Positions 26,879 to 35,002 of a stretch of 49,748 bases of DNA are shown one piece after another. A model generated the notes under the pieces. The model was not told the origin of the DNA, did no database searches, and saw nothing but the letters and a program-made list of their open reading frames with translations. The translations under genes were made by a program, and so were the position numbers. The DNA is from SAR86 cluster bacterium (GTDB lineage Bacteria; Pseudomonadota; Gammaproteobacteria; Magnimaribacterales; Magnimaribacteraceae). How positions within the stretch are numbered: the stretch's first letter is position 1; each line of letters starts with the position of its first letter. The stretch lies in the NCBI GenBank assembly GCA_016777005.1, contig JADHSF010000007.1:1-49748 (forward strand). The letters run 5' to 3'.

Positions 26879-27557
26879 ATCTGTGATATCAAAAAATATA
26901 TTAAAAGTTAACTCAGAAATAAATAGTATTTGTAAGAAGGCAGGCAGGGATCCAAGTAAAATAACTGTTCTTGGTGCAAGCAAGTCCCAATCTATTGAAA
27001 AAATTAGAGAAGCTTATATTGCGGGCATAAATCATTTTGGAGAGAATTACCTACAAGAAGCCGAATCTAAGATAGATTCTATTGGGGGAGATGTAACCTG
27101 GCATTTTATTGGCTCAATACAGTCCCGAAAGGCAAAAAAAATAGCTGAGATCTTCGATTGGGCTCATGCAGTAGATAGTATAAAAATTGCAAAAAAACTT
27201 AATGATGCAAGGCCGCACTACAAAAATGCATTAAAAGTTTGTATCCAATTGAATATTGATAAAGAAACTTCTAAATCGGGCATTGAGGTGAAGGATATTG
27301 AAAATATTTTGTTTGAGATCAAGAGTTTTGAAAATTTAGAAATCAAAGGCTTAATGGTAATACCCAGACCCAGAGATTCTGTCCAAGAACAGCAAAATGT
27401 TTTTAGGGAAGTCAAAGAAATCTTCGATTCACTGAATCAAAAGAGCATGAATATGGACACGCTATCAATGGGAATGTCTTCGGATTATGGTATTGCAATT
27501 AAAGAAGGGTCTACAATGGTAAGAATAGGCACAGGGATCTTTGGTCAAAGAAAATGA
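26859..27557 (+). CDS. YggS family PLP homeostasis protein
   Basis: A 232-residue PLP-binding protein of the YggS/PROSC (PLPBP) family. The cofactor lysine is Lys42 in VLGASKSQ, and HFGENYLQEAESK, WHFIGSIQSRKAK and LSMGMSSDYGIAI are the family signatures. It keeps free PLP levels balanced and has no known catalysis. The listed ATG overlaps argS by 20 bp; a GTG at 26883 (giving VISKNILKV) fits family N-termini better and would leave a 4-bp gap, so the start is uncertain. The stop overlaps proC by 4 bp. Confidence 0.94.
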   Translation: MLQKKCESVISKNILKVNSEINSICKKAGRDPSKITVLGASKSQSIEKIREAYIAGINHFGENYLQEAESKIDSIGGDVTWHFIGSIQSRKAKKIAEIFDWAHAVDSIKIAKKLNDARPHYKNALKVCIQLNIDKETSKSGIEVKDIENILFEIKSFENLEIKGLMVIPRPRDSVQEQQNVFREVKEIFDSLNQKSMNMDTLSMGMSSDYGIAIKEGSTMVRIGTGIFGQRK

Positions 27558-28372
27558 ATGATTTAAACAAAAGAGTTGGTTTTATTGGAGCTGGTAATAT
27601 GGCTACCGCCCTTATATCTGGACTAATCAATAGCAAATATGAGCCTTTAAAAATTATTGCCTCCTCTCCTGAGAAGCAACATCTCCAAAAACTAGAAAAG
27701 GACTTTGGGATCCAAGTAACCGAAAACAACATCGATGTTATAAAAAATACTGATATTATTATCTTAGCCGTTAAGCCAAATATTATTGAAGATGTAGTAA
27801 ATGAAATCAGTGACAGCATCAATCACGAAAACCATTTGATCATTTCTATCGCGGCAGGAATAAAGATTGAAAAAATAGCAGCTTTAATGAGTCCTAAGCA
27901 AAAAATTATTAGGGCAATGCCGAATACACCTGCCAGCATAATGGAAGGCGTTACCGCATTATGTTCAAATAAATTTATTAAACCTGAAGATATAACCGAC
28001 GCCAGAATACTTTTTGAATGTGTTGGAAAAGTCTCAGAAATTAAAGAGAATAATATAGATATTTTTACGGCTCTAATTGGTTCCGGGCCTGCTTATATTT
28101 TTTATCTTATAGAGTCTATGCTGGAAGCCTCAAAAAATTTAGAGCTCTCTGAAGAAGAAAAAGTAAACTTAATATCTTCTATGATCGCAGGGTCAGCCAA
28201 CTTGGCAAATAACTCAATCGATGCGCCTCTTGTATTAAGAAAAAAGGTGACTTCACCTGGCGGTGTTACGGAAAAAGCAATTGAAGGATTTGAAAAACGC
28301 AAGTTGAAAGAAATAATAAAATTATCTATGGATGAGGCTGAAAAAAAATCTATAGAGCTAGGAGATAATTAA
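27554..28372 (+). CDS. proC: pyrroline-5-carboxylate reductase
   Basis: A 272-residue ProC. The N-terminal dinucleotide motif is GFIGAGNMATALISG (9-23), followed by ILAVKPN, IRAMPNTPA and the C-terminal dimer helix LRKKVTSPGGVTEKAIEGFE that carries the P5C-binding residues. It performs the last step of proline synthesis. It is translationally coupled on both sides: ATGA overlap with yggS and a 1-bp overlap with yggT. Confidence 0.96.
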   Translation: MNDLNKRVGFIGAGNMATALISGLINSKYEPLKIIASSPEKQHLQKLEKDFGIQVTENNIDVIKNTDIIILAVKPNIIEDVVNEISDSINHENHLIISIAAGIKIEKIAALMSPKQKIIRAMPNTPASIMEGVTALCSNKFIKPEDITDARILFECVGKVSEIKENNIDIFTALIGSGPAYIFYLIESMLEASKNLELSEEEKVNLISSMIAGSANLANNSIDAPLVLRKKVTSPGGVTEKAIEGFEKRKLKEIIKLSMDEAEKKSIELGDN

Positions 28373-28947
28373 TGTCGGAAGCTACTTTATTCTTATTTAA
28401 AGCCTTGATGGATATTTTCACGATAGGTGTAGTTTTTAATTTCTTATTTAGATTATTAAAAGTTGATTACTACAATCCATTGGTGCAAGGGATTATCAAG
28501 GCCGTTGATCTTCCCAGTCAATTCCTCCGTTCCTTCATAAAACCTTTCCGAAATCTAGACTTTTCATCTTTTTTAGTTGCTATTTTTATTCAAGCTGGAG
28601 CCTTTTACGCAGCCGCAATGACGGGTTCTATTGATTATGTGCCTTCTAAAATTTTGATCTGGTCAACTTACTCTGTAATGCTCTTGACCTTTAAAATGGT
28701 CTGGTGGATTTTATTAGGAGGAATCATTGTGAGTTTTGTAGCGGGTAATAATTTTCATCCAGCAATCGTTCTTATAAGGCAGATGTCTGACCAAATATTT
28801 AAGCCGTTTAGATTATTATTACCTCCAATGGGAGGATTAGATTTTTCGCCAATCTTTGCCTTTATTGCTCTCAACTTCTTACAGGTATTATTTGTTCAAT
28901 TTGCAATAGAGTCAGGATTACCAGTATGGCTCTCTGTTGGATTCTAA
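28372..28947 (+). CDS. YggT family membrane protein
   Basis: A 191-residue protein with two YggT modules, each with hydrophobic helices and an RP-type motif (NPLVQGIIKAVDLPSQFLR in the first, HPAIVLIRQMSDQIFKPFR in the second). Family members lie next to yggS and proC in many proteobacteria and have been linked to membrane or osmotic functions, but the role is not settled. It is the last gene of the argS-yggS-proC-yggT run; the metX promoter begins inside its final codons. Confidence 0.92.
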   Translation: MSEATLFLFKALMDIFTIGVVFNFLFRLLKVDYYNPLVQGIIKAVDLPSQFLRSFIKPFRNLDFSSFLVAIFIQAGAFYAAAMTGSIDYVPSKILIWSTYSVMLLTFKMVWWILLGGIIVSFVAGNNFHPAIVLIRQMSDQIFKPFRLLLPPMGGLDFSPIFAFIALNFLQVLFVQFAIESGLPVWLSVGF

Positions 28948-28965
28948 CCATTGTTCAAATATAAT
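28937..28965 (+). promoter_or_regulatory. sigma-70-type promoter of metX-metW-rdgB
   Basis: A perfect TATAAT at 28960-28965 lies 17 bp after a weak -35 (TTGGAT, 28937-28942). Transcription would start near 28972, which is exactly where the SAM-II-like aptamer begins, as expected for a small riboswitch at the 5' end of the message. The -35 overlaps the last codons of yggT. Confidence 0.65.
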
Positions 28966-28971
28966 AAATCT

Positions 28972-29020
28972 TTCGCCGATTTGTCATAGCTTGCGGGCGT
29001 TTAATTGAAATACAGCTAAT
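28972..29020 (+). promoter_or_regulatory. SAM-II-type riboswitch aptamer upstream of metX
   Basis: The stretch fits the SAM-II pseudoknot by eye. P1 is CGCC (28974-28977) with GGCG (28996-28999). The loop begins GATTTG and holds AGCTTGCG. The 3' strand AAATACAGCTAA (29008-29019) closely resembles the AAAUGUAGCUAA of the characterised environmental SAM-II RNA. ATTT (28979-28982) can pair with AAAT (29008-29011), and TAGC (28987-28990) with GCTA (29015-29018), giving the H-type pseudoknot. The related SAM-V class is the alternative. It precedes metX, the classic SAM-II target. Confidence 0.82.
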
Positions 29021-29025
29021 GCATT

Positions 29026-29064
29026 TAATTAAACCTTCTTAGCGTCGGCAAAAAGGTTTAATTA
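29026..29064 (+). promoter_or_regulatory. SD-sequestering hairpin (riboswitch expression platform)
   Basis: A 12-bp perfect stem pairs 29026-29037 (core AATTAAACCTT) with 29053-29064 (core AAGGTTTAATT), with a 15-nt loop. The 3' arm contains the metX SD (AAGG, 29053-29056) and the first base of the ATG. The same 5' arm (AATTAAAC, 29027-29034) can instead pair with GTTTAATT at 28999-29006, inside the aptamer, so the two structures exclude each other. This predicts repression of translation when SAM is bound. Confidence 0.7.
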
Positions 29065-30173
29065 TGAGTAACTCACTAGAAGCAATAGAAGTAAATACGA
29101 TAACCCTTGACGGTAAACTGGAGCTTGAGTGTGGTCAGGATATTGAAAATATTGACCTAGTTTATGAGACCTATGGAACCTTAAATTCTGATGCTTCAAA
29201 TGCTATTCTTATTTGTCATGCTCTCAGTGGCAATCATCATGCTGCTGGCATATACCAAAATGAAGAAAGACCTGGTTGGTGGGATGCTCTTATAGGACCT
29301 GAAAAAGCTATCAATACAAATAAATTCTTTGTTGTCTGTCCTAATAATATTGGTGGGTGTCATGGCTCTACCGGACCTTCGTCGATTAACAAACAAACAG
29401 GAAAATCTTATGGGCCTGATTTTCCTATCATTACAGTTGCAGACTGGGTTAGATGCCAAAGTATGCTCTCTGATTCTCTTGGAATAAAAGTATGGCATGC
29501 CGTCATTGGGGGAAGTCTTGGTGGTATGCAGGCACTGGAATGGTCATGTCTTTTCCCTAAAAGAATTAAGAAAGCTGGAATCATAGCCGCCGCTCCAAAG
29601 CTAAGCGCCCAAAATATCGCCTTCAATGAGGTCGCTAGGCAAGCAATTGTAAATGATCCTGATTTTATTTCTGGAAGGTACTTAGATGTTGGTAAATCTC
29701 CCAAGCAAGGTTTAAAACTTGCAAGAATGATTGGTCATATCACCTATTTATCTGAAGAAGCGATGAGGAATAAATTTGGAAGAGAGCTCAAAGAAGGTAA
29801 GTTAAAATTTGGATTTGATGCTGAATTTGAAGTAGAAAGTTATCTAAGATATCAAGGTGATGTATTTTCCGAGTCATTTGATGCGAATACCTATCTTCTT
29901 ATGACAAAAATCCTAGATTATTTTGATCCTGCTGATAAATTTGAAGGGAAGTTGGATAAAGCATTTAAAGAAATAGAGGCTCAGTTATTTGTAGTCTCTT
30001 TTTCTACTGACTGGAGATTTTCTCCTGCAAGATCTAAAGAAATAGTCAATGCCCTTATTAAAGCAAAAAAGGATGTAAGTTATATGGAAATTGATAGCCC
30101 TCATGGTCATGATTCATTCTTATTTGCCAATAAAGAGTATGTTAATGGTCTTTCCTCTTTCTTGGAAAATTAA
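29064..30173 (+). CDS. metX: homoserine O-acetyltransferase/O-succinyltransferase (MetX)
   Basis: A 369-residue alpha/beta-hydrolase-fold MetX. The nucleophile is Ser151 in [27 protein letters not shown] (95-107) is the family signature, and the other triad members are in FSTDWRFSP and DSPHGHDSF. It acylates homoserine at the first committed step of methionine synthesis. The acyl donor (acetyl- or succinyl-CoA) cannot be fixed from motifs alone. It is preceded by a SAM-II-like riboswitch and followed immediately by metW. Confidence 0.95.
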   Translation: MSNSLEAIEVNTITLDGKLELECGQDIENIDLVYETYGTLNSDASNAILICHALSGNHHAAGIYQNEERPGWWDALIGPEKAINTNKFFVVCPNNIGGCHGSTGPSSINKQTGKSYGPDFPIITVADWVRCQSMLSDSLGIKVWHAVIGGSLGGMQALEWSCLFPKRIKKAGIIAAAPKLSAQNIAFNEVARQAIVNDPDFISGRYLDVGKSPKQGLKLARMIGHITYLSEEAMRNKFGRELKEGKLKFGFDAEFEVESYLRYQGDVFSESFDANTYLLMTKILDYFDPADKFEGKLDKAFKEIEAQLFVVSFSTDWRFSPARSKEIVNALIKAKKDVSYMEIDSPHGHDSFLFANKEYVNGLSSFLEN

Positions 30174-30761
30174 ATGGACGCTTTAGAAGTTATTAAGAAC
30201 TGGGTAAAAAAGGATTCAGAGGTTCTAGACCTTGGGTGTGGAAAAGGAGAAATCCTGAAAATATTGTCGGAAGAACTCAATACAATCTCATTAGGAATAG
30301 AAATCGATCAAGAAAATATAACTCTTTGTATCCAATCTGGACTTAATGTCATTCAACAAAACATAGATGAAGGATTAAGCAACTTTGGAGATAAAAGTTT
30401 TGATATGGTGATTATGAGCCAGACTATTCAAGTACTTAAAGAGCCTAAAAAAGCCTTACTTGAGGTCACCCGAATAGGCAAAGAATGCATTGTGACAATT
30501 CCAAACTTTGGATATTGGTCTACTAGAGTGAATTTACTCGTCTCGGGGAAAATGCCCGTCACTGGATCATTGCCAAATGCATGGCACGACACACCTAATA
30601 TTCATCTGTGCACGATTAAAGACTTTGAATTACTTTGCATTGAATGCGGCATCAATATAATTGAAAAAAGATTTTTTGATAACTCCGGGATAGAAAACTC
30701 CCTGACCAGGCTTCTACCTAATCTTCTTGGGTCTACCGCTATGTATAAAATTTCTAAATGA
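30174..30761 (+). CDS. metW: methionine biosynthesis protein MetW
   Basis: A 195-residue class I methyltransferase-fold protein with SEVLDLGCGKGEILKIL (motif I), GIEIDQENI, and the MetW-specific FGYWSTRVNLLVSGKMPVTG and WHDTPNIHLCT. MetW is needed for MetX activity in several proteobacteria, and adjacency of metX and metW is standard. It begins directly after the metX stop and overlaps rdgB by 4 bp. Confidence 0.95.
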   Translation: MDALEVIKNWVKKDSEVLDLGCGKGEILKILSEELNTISLGIEIDQENITLCIQSGLNVIQQNIDEGLSNFGDKSFDMVIMSQTIQVLKEPKKALLEVTRIGKECIVTIPNFGYWSTRVNLLVSGKMPVTGSLPNAWHDTPNIHLCTIKDFELLCIECGINIIEKRFFDNSGIENSLTRLLPNLLGSTAMYKISK

Positions 30762-31339
30762 AGATTGCCATTGCTACAAAAAATTTAGGTAAATTAAAAG
30801 AGTTTCAACAACTAACAAAAAATACAAATTTTGAGCTTATTCCCATACCGGAAAGTATTTCAGAACTCCCTCCAGAAACTGGGAAAACATTTTATGAAAA
30901 TGCGCTTATCAAGGCCAAATTCATCTCTAATGCTTTAGAAATACCGGCTATTGGAGATGACTCAGGGCTAGAGGTAGATGCCCTAAATGGAAGGCCAGGT
31001 ATCTATTCAGCCAGATATTCTGAATCAGGTGAAGATAAAGATAATTGCTTAAAACTTCTTAAAAATATGACAGGCCTTAAAGCAGAGTTTAGAGCTGCAA
31101 GATTCAAGTGTTGCTTAGTTGGTTTCTTTGAAGGAAAAATTATTAAAAGCTTTGGAGCTTTAGAGGGAAAAATTTCTGAAGGTTTTAAAGGAGATAAAGG
31201 ATTTGGATATGATCCAATTTTTATTACTCAAAGTGGAATGCATCTTGCTGAGCTTGAGAAAGAAGAGAAAAATGCCATATCACATAGATCCCTGGCTTTC
31301 AGAGAGCTATTAAAGGATTTATCGAAACTAACTAACTAA
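30758..31339 (+). CDS. rdgB: RdgB/HAM1 non-canonical purine NTP pyrophosphatase
   Basis: A 193-residue RdgB/HAM1 protein with IATKNLGKLKEF (4-15), GDDSGLEVDALNGRPGIYSARY, GFGYDPIF and SHRSLAFRE. It hydrolyses ITP, dITP and XTP to monophosphates, keeping deaminated purines out of nucleic acids. It is coupled to metW by ATGA overlap, so it is expected to fall under the SAM-II control of metX. Its 3' end overlaps trmB by 12 bp. Confidence 0.95.
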   Translation: MKIAIATKNLGKLKEFQQLTKNTNFELIPIPESISELPPETGKTFYENALIKAKFISNALEIPAIGDDSGLEVDALNGRPGIYSARYSESGEDKDNCLKLLKNMTGLKAEFRAARFKCCLVGFFEGKIIKSFGALEGKISEGFKGDKGFGYDPIFITQSGMHLAELEKEEKNAISHRSLAFRELLKDLSKLTN

Positions 31340-31996
31340 TTTTTTTAGAATAATTTTTTTTAAATCTCTTTGGGCTTTCAACGCCTTCCTCTCAAAAGAA
31401 GTTATTGGCATTTCCTTTAAAACTGGGTTGAGCTGACTCTCATCTAGTTTTAGCCAGTTGTTATCGTCCAATAAGATCTTAATGGACTCTTGGTAATAAT
31501 GACTCCAATCGGTCTTAAAATAAAAAATTCCATTTTTTTTCAACTTACTATGAATCAGATTTAAGAAATTTGGTTGAAACAATCTCCTTTTATGGTGCTT
31601 GCGCTTGGGCCAAGGATCAGGATAAAACATCAGCACAAGATCAAATGAGTCATCAGAAATTGTTTCTTCTAGAAAAGGGACAATATCGCTGTTAAGAATT
31701 TTAATATTATTTAGACCCTCTTCATTTGACTTACTTAGAGTTGATCCAATTCCTGCAAGATATACTTCAGCACCTAAAACAGAACTCTCAGGCATATTCT
31801 TGGCTAAGTAAGTAGTTGTCTCCCCAGCTCCAAACCCTATATCTAAGACGGAAGATCGATTGAGCAGAAATTTATTAATATCTTCTTTGGTACTTATAAC
31901 ATATTGGTCCCAGAGAGTTTCTATAGCCTGTTTTTGATTAGCGGTTATGCGGCCTTTTCTGAGGACAAAGCTTTTTAGGTGATCTCGAGTCAACAC
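31328..31996 (-). CDS. trmB: tRNA (guanine-46-N7)-methyltransferase
   Basis: A 222-residue TrmB. The SAM motif is VLDIGFGAGETTTYLA, and the catalytic/tRNA-binding signature is MFYPDPWPKRKHHKRRL. It methylates G46 in the variable loop of tRNAs. The start is GTG at 31996 (a TTG follows directly), 1 bp after the rpoH stop, so trmB is the second gene of an rpoH-trmB operon. Its 3' end overlaps rdgB. Confidence 0.95.
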   Translation of the reverse strand: MLTRDHLKSFVLRKGRITANQKQAIETLWDQYVISTKEDINKFLLNRSSVLDIGFGAGETTTYLAKNMPESSVLGAEVYLAGIGSTLSKSNEEGLNNIKILNSDIVPFLEETISDDSFDLVLMFYPDPWPKRKHHKRRLFQPNFLNLIHSKLKKNGIFYFKTDWSHYYQESIKILLDDNNWLKLDESQLNPVLKEMPITSFERKALKAQRDLKKIILKKLVS

Positions 31997-31997
31997 C

Positions 31998-32891
31998 CTA
32001 CTCTTCAGCTGAGAAAGATAGCTTAACTTTTTTCATTGCATTTTTTTCTATTTGGCGGACTCGCTCAGCAGAAATATCATATTTTTCTGCAAGCTCATGA
32101 AGTGTTAATTTTTCATCTGCAAGCCATCTATCTTGTAAAATATCTCTACTTCTGTCATCAAGCTGATTAATAGCCTCGTAAAGTAAGGTTGCATTGTTTT
32201 CATCGAAGCTTTCTTTTTCAAATATATCGGCGGGATCAGCCTCTTTGTCTTCTAGATACTGAGAAGGAGAAAAGGCTGCCTCGTCATCATCTGAATCAGA
32301 CAGAGGATCAAAAGACATATCTATTCCGCTGAGTCTTTTTTCCATTTCTCTGACCTCAGAAGGCTTAACTCCTAAATCTTTAGCCATAGCTTCAACTTCT
32401 TCTTCTGTTAGCCACCCCAGTCCTTTCTTTTTACTTCTTAAGTTAAAGAAAAGTTTCCTTTGAGCCTTAGTGGTAGCGATTTTTACAATTTTCCAATTTT
32501 TAAGGACATACTCATGCATTTCAGCTTTGACCCAATGAACTGCAAATGACACCAGCCTAACACCCATTTCTGGATTGAACTTTCTTATCGCCTTCATTAA
32601 ACCCACATTACCTTCTTGAATAAGATCAGACTCTGGAAGCCCATAACCAGAGTATGTTTTAGCTATGTAAATTACAAACCGTAAATGTGCTAAAACTAGC
32701 TTTCTAGCTGCATCTAAGTCATTTCTATAGTACAAGTCCTCGGCAAGTTTTCTTTCTTCTTCTGGAGTAAGTATTCCAATACTATGCACTGAATTTATAT
32801 AAGCCTGAAGATCTCCTCCAGGCGATAGTGCCTCCATTTCTTGGAGCTCTGTACCAACAGAATTTTCACTTTTTAGGTCTTTTTTAGGCAT
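31998..32891 (-). CDS. rpoH: RNA polymerase sigma factor RpoH (sigma-32)
   Basis: A 297-residue heat-shock sigma factor. Region 2 reads [27 protein letters not shown] and [20 protein letters not shown], the RpoH box is QRKLFFNLR, and region 4.2 is [18 protein letters not shown]. These separate it from RpoD/RpoS. I chose ATG at 32891; a TTG at 32942 would add 17 residues with no homology. No clear SD lies upstream of either. In most gammaproteobacteria rpoH follows ftsYEX; here it leads an operon with trmB. Confidence 0.95.
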   Translation of the reverse strand: MPKKDLKSENSVGTELQEMEALSPGGDLQAYINSVHSIGILTPEEERKLAEDLYYRNDLDAARKLVLAHLRFVIYIAKTYSGYGLPESDLIQEGNVGLMKAIRKFNPEMGVRLVSFAVHWVKAEMHEYVLKNWKIVKIATTKAQRKLFFNLRSKKKGLGWLTEEEVEAMAKDLGVKPSEVREMEKRLSGIDMSFDPLSDSDDDEAAFSPSQYLEDKEADPADIFEKESFDENNATLLYEAINQLDDRSRDILQDRWLADEKLTLHELAEKYDISAERVRQIEKNAMKKVKLSFSAEE

Positions 32892-32954
32892 AATCAATGC
32901 GAATTTTACATTTTTAGCTAATATTGGTGCAAATTTAGTCAAAAAATTAAAAAG

Positions 32955-32969
32955 TTAGCAAAATGCTAA
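32955..32969. repeat. inverted repeat in the rpoH/oxidoreductase divergent gap
   Basis: TTAGCA (32955-32960) and TGCTAA (32964-32969) form a perfect 6-bp inverted repeat with a 3-nt centre. A related TTAGCTAA palindrome lies 34 bp away at 32914-32921. Both sit in the about 100-bp divergent promoter region and could be operator half-sites for one regulator. There is no sigma-32 -35/-10 match in the gap. Confidence 0.3.
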
Positions 32970-32992
32970 TTGTGTTTATAAGTAAGAAAAAT

Positions 32993-33955
32993 ATGAAAGC
33001 AATAAAGGTAATAGAAGATAATTTGGTGATATCCGAAACTCCAGTCCCTCTTCCTAGGGATGATGAAGTCTTAATTAAAGTAAAAGCTGCAGGGATTAAT
33101 AGGGCTGATATCGCACAAAGAAAAGGCCTATACCCACCTCCACCTGGAGCAAGCGAGATATTAGGTCTCGAATGTAGTGGCATAATAGAATCTGTTGGCA
33201 AGAAAGTTTCAGCGAGACAGCCTGGAGATGAAGTAATGGCACTATTGGGTGGTGGTGGATATGGAGAGTATGTTACCTGCCCTCAATTTCATACCTTGTA
33301 TAAACCAGCCAATCTAGATTGGATTGAAGCAGCTTCCATTCCAGAAGTTTATGCCACTTGCTGGCTAAATCTCTTCATGGAGGCTTCAATGAAAGAAGGA
33401 GATAAAGTAGTTTTTCATGCTGGTGCAAGTGGAATTGGAACGGCCGGAATACAACTAGCGAAAGCATTTGGATGTGAGAGCTTTGTTAGCGCTGGATCAA
33501 AAAATAAAATAGATATGTGTATTGATTTAGGTGCCTCTGGTGGCGAAGTGAGATCAAAAGATATCTTCTCAAAGATCAAATCGTGGGCTCCTAATGGAGT
33601 CGATGTAATTCTTGACCCTGTAGGAGCAGAATACTTTGAGAGTAACTTAAATGTTCTTGGAATAGAGGGCAGATTGGTGATAATTGGTTTGATGAGCGGA
33701 GCTCAGACTAATCTTAACTTAGGACATTTAATGATCAAAAGACAAAAGATTATAGGGTCAACGATTAGAGCAAGAAATGTAGAAACTAAAAATATCGTGA
33801 TGGAAGAATTATCACAAAAAGTATTACCTCTTTTTCAATCGGGTGAGCTTACTCCCATTATTCACGAAACTTACCCTTTGTCTGAATCTAAAAAAGCCCA
33901 CGAAATTATGGAAGCAAATGAAAATATAGGGAAAATTATTCTGACTTTAGACTAG
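32993..33955 (+). CDS. NAD(P)H:quinone oxidoreductase (PIG3/TP53I3-like MDR family)
   Basis: A 320-residue zinc-free medium-chain dehydrogenase/reductase. It starts MKAIKVIEDNL, then has GINRADIAQRKGLYPPPPGAS and LGLECSGIIESVG, typical of the PIG3-like quinone oxidoreductases, and the nucleotide-binding HAGASGIGTAGIQLAKAFG. It probably reduces quinones or enone substrates with NADPH. I chose ATG at 32993; a 10-residue extension from 32963 has no homology. It overlaps cysQ at the 3' end by 9 bp. Confidence 0.92.
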   Translation: MKAIKVIEDNLVISETPVPLPRDDEVLIKVKAAGINRADIAQRKGLYPPPPGASEILGLECSGIIESVGKKVSARQPGDEVMALLGGGGYGEYVTCPQFHTLYKPANLDWIEAASIPEVYATCWLNLFMEASMKEGDKVVFHAGASGIGTAGIQLAKAFGCESFVSAGSKNKIDMCIDLGASGGEVRSKDIFSKIKSWAPNGVDVILDPVGAEYFESNLNVLGIEGRLVIIGLMSGAQTNLNLGHLMIKRQKIIGSTIRARNVETKNIVMEELSQKVLPLFQSGELTPIIHETYPLSESKKAHEIMEANENIGKIILTLD

Positions 33956-34756
33956 CTTATTAAATATCATCTGCCAGGGATAGAACTCATCTCCGGCGCA
34001 AAAAAATAATGGATTCTTCTTTTCAGAATTGAATTCATACCTCAAAGCCTCACCGCTCAGATCTGATACTATTCCGCCAGCCGCCTCAACTACCGCATGT
34101 CCTGCTGCAATATCCCATTGATAAGTAGGTCCTAGTCTGTTGTAGATATCAGCTTCACCTTCAGCAACTCTGCATAACTTTAACGAACTTCCAGTGGGTA
34201 ATTCTTGGACGCTACTAAATTCCTCTTTGCATAAATCTATAAATAGCTGATCTTTTTCACTTTTGTGACTTTTGCTTACCGTCACCAAACAAAATTCCTG
34301 CAATTGTTTTCTGGAGGCTATATTGAATTTCTCTTTATTGATTATTTTATAAGCCTGATCGGCAAATCCTATAAAAGTCTCATCTATTGCAGGAGCTGCT
34401 ACAACACCAAGAATAGGTATTCCGTTTTCAACTAAAGCTACATTAACCGTAAATTCTCCATTTCTGTTTATAAATTCTTTTGTTCCATCGAGGGGATCAA
34501 TTAACCAAAATAAATCTGAGTTATTACAGTAACTATCTCCCTCTTCAGACAATATGGGAATATCATCATCAATTAATTTTAAATATGATGAGAGAACTTC
34601 ATGAGAAACTTTGTCTGCAAGAGTTACTGGGGATCCGTCATTTTTATCAACAACATCGAAGTCGTCTAAATCATAGATGTCCATAACTTTTAATGAAGCC
34701 GCATTAACTGCTTCAAGCACAGAATCTGAGATTTTTTTTAATTTTGAAACTTCCAT
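33947..34756 (-). CDS. cysQ: 3'(2'),5'-bisphosphate nucleotidase CysQ
   Basis: A 269-residue inositol-monophosphatase-fold enzyme. The metal-site motifs are LSEEGD, WLIDPLDGTKEFINRNGEFTVN and the C-terminal WDIAAGHAVVEAAGG. The KEFINRNGEF segment is CysQ-specific. It hydrolyses PAP to AMP, clearing the by-product of sulfate assimilation. The gene is alone on the minus strand; an interlocked stop region joins it to the quinone oxidoreductase. Confidence 0.94.
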   Translation of the reverse strand: MEVSKLKKISDSVLEAVNAASLKVMDIYDLDDFDVVDKNDGSPVTLADKVSHEVLSSYLKLIDDDIPILSEEGDSYCNNSDLFWLIDPLDGTKEFINRNGEFTVNVALVENGIPILGVVAAPAIDETFIGFADQAYKIINKEKFNIASRKQLQEFCLVTVSKSHKSEKDQLFIDLCKEEFSSVQELPTGSSLKLCRVAEGEADIYNRLGPTYQWDIAAGHAVVEAAGGIVSDLSGEALRYEFNSEKKNPLFFCAGDEFYPWQMIFNKLV

Positions 34757-34814
34757 TTCTTGAAACTATCTTTTCTTCTACAATACATCATTCTGAGATC
34801 AGATAAAAAAAAAT

Positions 34815-34982
34815 ATGGAAAACAAAGATAAGTTAATAGAGAGCATACAAGAGTTAAAGCAAGGTTTGAATCTTCTTAGCAGGGAAAGAAAGGTAGTCAT
34901 GCCCCATAATAAGACTTTTGATCATGTAGACAAACTAATAACAAAAGTTGATGAAATTATAGATTTAGCAGAAAATAGCTAA
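34815..34982 (+). CDS. small hypothetical protein, 55 residues
   Basis: An ATG-initiated frame of 55 codons that fills the only sizeable gap between cysQ and the crotonase gene and ends 20 bp before the latter. The product starts MENKDKLIESIQELKQGL and ends KVDEIIDLAENS. It is charged, without a signal or membrane segment, and looks like two amphipathic helices joined by a VVMPHNKTFDH turn. I do not recognise a family. A TACAAT at 34779-34784 may be its -10. It may be co-transcribed with the crotonase. Confidence 0.6.
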   Translation: MENKDKLIESIQELKQGLNLLSRERKVVMPHNKTFDHVDKLITKVDEIIDLAENS

Positions 34983-35002
34983 GCAATTTAAAGGAGATCC
35001 CA

